Shown piece by piece: positions 61,530 through 64,000 of a stretch of 64,000 bases of DNA. The notes below the pieces were generated by a model. It was not told the origin of the DNA. It saw nothing but the letters and a program-made list of their open reading frames with translations, and made no database searches. The stretch spans positions 457,721-521,720 of the forward strand of contig JADKID010000009.1 in NCBI GenBank assembly GCA_016721425.1, read 5' to 3'. This DNA is from Bryobacterales bacterium (lineage in GTDB: Bacteria; Acidobacteriota; Terriglobia; Bryobacterales; Bryobacteraceae). The translations under genes and the position numbers were made by a program. How positions within the stretch are numbered: position 1 is the stretch's first letter; the number at the start of each line of letters is the position of its first letter.

Positions 61530-63578
61530 TCACCCGCCGCGATCTCCTTTACACCTTAGCCGCCGCCCCCAACACCACCATCGACCGCCGCGCCCTAGTC
61601 ACCCGCCACAACCCCGTCATCACCACCATCGACCCCAAGGCCCCCCTCTCCGTCGGCAACGGCGAGTTCTGCTTCACCGCCGACATCACCGGCCTCCAAA
61701 CCATCCCCGCACCCTACAACCAAACCATCCCTCTGCACCCAATCCCAGTGGGGCTGGCACTCCTTTCCCAACAAACCCACAGGCGAATTCCAATACGAGC
61801 CCTTCGACACCCACGGCCGCCAAGTCGGCTACGCCACCAGCTCCAAAGGCCAGGAACCCCTCTTCAACTTCCTCCGCGAAAACCCCCATCGCCTCCATCT
61901 AGGCCGCATCGGCCTGGCCCTCGACCTCGAAGAGATCCAACCGGAAGCCATCACGGACATCCACCAAACCCTGGACCTCTTCACCGGTATCCTCACCAGC
62001 CAGTTCCGCCTCCAGGGCGTCCCCGTCAAAGTCCGCACCGCCTGCGACCCCGTCCTCGATCTCATCGCCGTCGAGATCGACTCCACCCTCAACCAGACCG
62101 GCCGCCTCGGCATCTACCTCGCCTTCCCCTACGGCTCCAACCAAGTCAGTGCCGCCGATTGGACCAAACCCACATCCCACCGCACCACCTTCGACCAGAC
62201 CACCAAAACCCGCCTCGAAATCGAGCGCCTCCTCGATCAGACCCTCTACTGGCTTCTCCTGGAATCCGACCGCCCCACCGCCATCGTCGAATACACCCAC
62301 GCCGCCATCCTCAACCCGATAGTCAAACCCGGCCCCCTCACCTTCGTCGCCCGCTTCACCCCCAAACACGACCCCGCCAAGCTCCCCACCGCCGCCCAGG
62401 TCTTCCTGAACTCCGAGCGCCACTGGGCCCGCTTCTGGACCACCGGCGGAGCCATCGAGTTCGCCGGCAGCAAGGACCCGCGCGCCAAAGAACTCGAGCG
62501 CCGCGTCGTCCTCTCGCAATACCTCACCGCCATCCAGTGCGCCGGCACCATGCCCCCCCAGGAAACCGGCCTCACCTGCAACTCCTGGTACGGAAAGTTC
62601 CACCTCGAAATGCACTGGTGGCACGCCGCCCACTTCCCCCTCTGGGGCCGCACCCCTCTGCTCGAAAAGAGCCTCCCCTGGTACACGAAGATCCTCCCCG
62701 CCGCCAAGGAGATCGCCGCCCGCCAGGGCTACCCCGGAGCCCGCTGGCCCAAAATGGTCGGCCCCGAGGGCCTCGATTCCCCCTCCAACATCGGCCCCCT
62801 CCTCCTCTGGCAGCAGCCCCACCCCATCCTCTACGCCGAGCTCTGCCGCCAGGCCCACCCCAATCGCGAGACTCTCCGCCTCTACCGCGACATCGTCTTT
62901 GAAACCGCCGAGTTCATGGCCGCCTTCGCCTGGCTCGACCCGCGCACCGGCCGCTACAACCTCGGCCCGCCCGCCATCCCCGCCCAGGAAAACCACCCGC
63001 CCCGCGAAACCTGGAATCCCACCTACGAGCTCGTCTACTGGGCCCACGCCCTCAAGCTCGCCCAGCAGTGGCTGACGGCCCTAGGCGAAAAGCCCCCCGC
63101 CCTCTGGGAAAAGGTCCGCGCCAACATGGCCCCGCTCCCCGTGGAGGACGGAGTCTACCTCGCCCACGAAAACTGCCCCCAGACCTTCACCGAGCGCAAC
63201 CGCGATCACCCCTCCATGCTGATGGCCCTAGGCTGGCTCCCCGGCGAAGGCGTGGACCGCGAAACCATGCGCCGCACCCTGAAAAAAGTGATGGCCGAAT
63301 GGAAATGGCCCGACACCTGGGGCTGGGACTATCCGATGGTGGCCATGACCGCCGCCGCCTTAGGCGAGCCCCAAATCGCCGTGGACGCCCTCATGAAGGA
63401 GACCCCGAAAAACGTCTACCTCCCCAACGGCCACAACTACCAGCGCCCCAACCTCCACCTCTACCTCCCCGGCAACGGAGGCCTCCTCGCCGCCGTAGCC
63501 CTCATGGCCACAAAGTGGGACGCCTTCCCCAAAGACACCTGGACCGTCCGCCACGAAGGCCTCAAGGCGCTACTGTAA
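61526..63578 (+). pseudogene. Six-hairpin-type glycosidase, frameshifted near the start
   Basis: The first about 70 codons (Tat-like ITRRDLLYTLAAAP, SVGNGEFCFTADITGLQT) are in one frame. At 61725-61734 the frame must shift by +1 to reach CTQSQWGWHSFP and the long normal sequence (FHLEMHWWHAAHFPLWGR, TWNPTYELVYWAHAL, TFTERNRDHPSMLMALGWL) that ends at TAA 63576-63578. It looks like an (alpha/alpha)6-barrel hydrolase of the GH65/GH95-like superfamily, acting on a periplasmic glycan. Indel could be technical. Confidence 0.75.
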
Positions 63579-63637
63579 TCGCGCCCCCCCGCTGGCCAGC
63601 ACGTTCTTTGACAATCGAATGCCCTCTTATGCCAGCA

Positions 63638-63663
63638 CTCCGCGCGCCTGCCAGCGCGCGGAG
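63638..63663. terminator. Perfect hairpin between convergent genes
   Basis: CTCCGCGCGC (63638-63647) pairs fully with GCGCGCGGAG (63654-63663) around a six-base loop. It lies between the glycosidase (plus) and the methyltransferase (minus) ends, consistent with a bidirectional terminator, although no T-run follows. Confidence 0.5.
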
Positions 63664-63732
63664 ATGGCGGCGCCAGGCTCCGCGGCCAGTTGGTCGTCAC
63701 TCTTCGTGAAGAGCGTCACCCCGCTCGGGTCG

Positions 63733-64000
63733 TCACTGCCCCCGCCCGCCATCCGGCGCCAGGAAGCTCCGGTGCTGGCGCACCCTCCACCCGCGGTCGC
63801 GGAGCAGCCCCAGGATCCGCTCCCCCGCCAGATGCCCCGCTGACCGGACCTTCTCGATAGGGTCGGAACTGCTCAACCCCGTCGCCCGCGCCATCGCTGC
63901 CGATGTGATGTCCGTCAGCCAGTGCCAGTGCTCGCCCGTCGCCCCTGCCAAAGCCGCAACCACAGCCTCCGGCAGGTACATCAGCAGACCTTCGCTGATC
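63733..64000 (-). CDS. SAM-dependent methyltransferase, TIGR00027/LCMT-like (start outside window)
   Basis: Only the C-terminal about 88 residues are present; the frame is open at the right window edge. The sequence ISEGLLMYLPEAVVAAL matches the motif following the SAM-binding domain in the leucine-carboxyl-methyltransferase-like family TIGR00027, whose members are common in actinobacteria and acidobacteria. It ends RVRQHRSFLAPDGGRG. Probably an O-methyltransferase of unknown substrate. Confidence 0.75.
   Translation of the reverse strand, partial: ISEGLLMYLPEAVVAALAGATGEHWHWLTDITSAAMARATGLSSSDPIEKVRSAGHLAGERILGLLRDRGWRVRQHRSFLAPDGGRGQ

Overview
The window is GC-rich bacterial DNA that most resembles the Acidobacteriota, order Bryobacterales (Solibacter/Paludibaculum-like). 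The signs are a secreted protein with the TIGR03437-type C-terminal domain typical of Solibacter relatives (14.2-15.9 kb), a large 'duplicated orphan' MacB/FtsX permease (29.6-32.1 kb), many Tat-signal secreted enzymes, a Vps10/sortilin-type propeller protein, and an isolated nuoA and nuoI. This assignment is inference from gene content. There are no rRNA genes and no CRISPR array; there is one tRNA (Val, GAC).

Layout. 1-8.3 kb: the end of a GNAT acetyltransferase, a histidine ammonia-lyase, a TrmH-family RNA methyltransferase, a gamma-glutamyltransferase, a frameshifted membrane protein, a lipase-like hydrolase and a molybdopterin oxidoreductase with its haem b partner. 8.3-20.6 kb: secreted proteins, an enolase-superfamily enzyme, a sulfatase-fold protein lacking the catalytic residues, an ABC-2 permease, nuoA, AlaX, a sugar-type permease and acetate kinase. 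20.6-29.6 kb: a lipoprotein and an esterase, then a compact operon of two tandem paralogues of unknown function, a frameshifted D-aminoacylase, a creatininase and an MFS transporter, followed by an aminotransferase. 29.6-38 kb: the orphan permease, two small proteins, a phosphodiesterase, an amidase and an S10 carboxypeptidase. 38-41.7 kb: two glycosyltransferases and a nucleotidyltransferase next to tRNA-Val. 41.7-50.2 kb: a secreted glycosidase, STAS, CoA-disulfide-reductase-like and redoxin genes, nuoI, and a sugar-catabolism operon (PmoA/DUF6807, Gfo/Idh, TIM-barrel isomerase).

50.2-58.7 kb is the accessory part. A 95-bp palindromic repeat occurs twice in direct orientation (93/95 identical) and brackets a three-gene operon: an alpha/beta serine hydrolase, a caspase-like (C14) protease and a two-part protein of unknown function. 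Beyond it lie a terminase split into ATPase and nuclease genes, a Phd antitoxin with a broken ParE/RelE toxin, an MntA-HepT module, two acidobacterial proteins of unknown function and a third, diverged copy of the repeat. The caspase operon between repeats is the best candidate here for an undescribed conflict or cell-death system.

58.8-64 kb: the Vps10-type propeller protein, a frameshifted six-hairpin-type glycosidase and the end of a TIGR00027-type methyltransferase. Three genes (5.6, 25.9 and 61.7 kb) carry single frameshifts of the same sign, which may be assembly indels or real decay.
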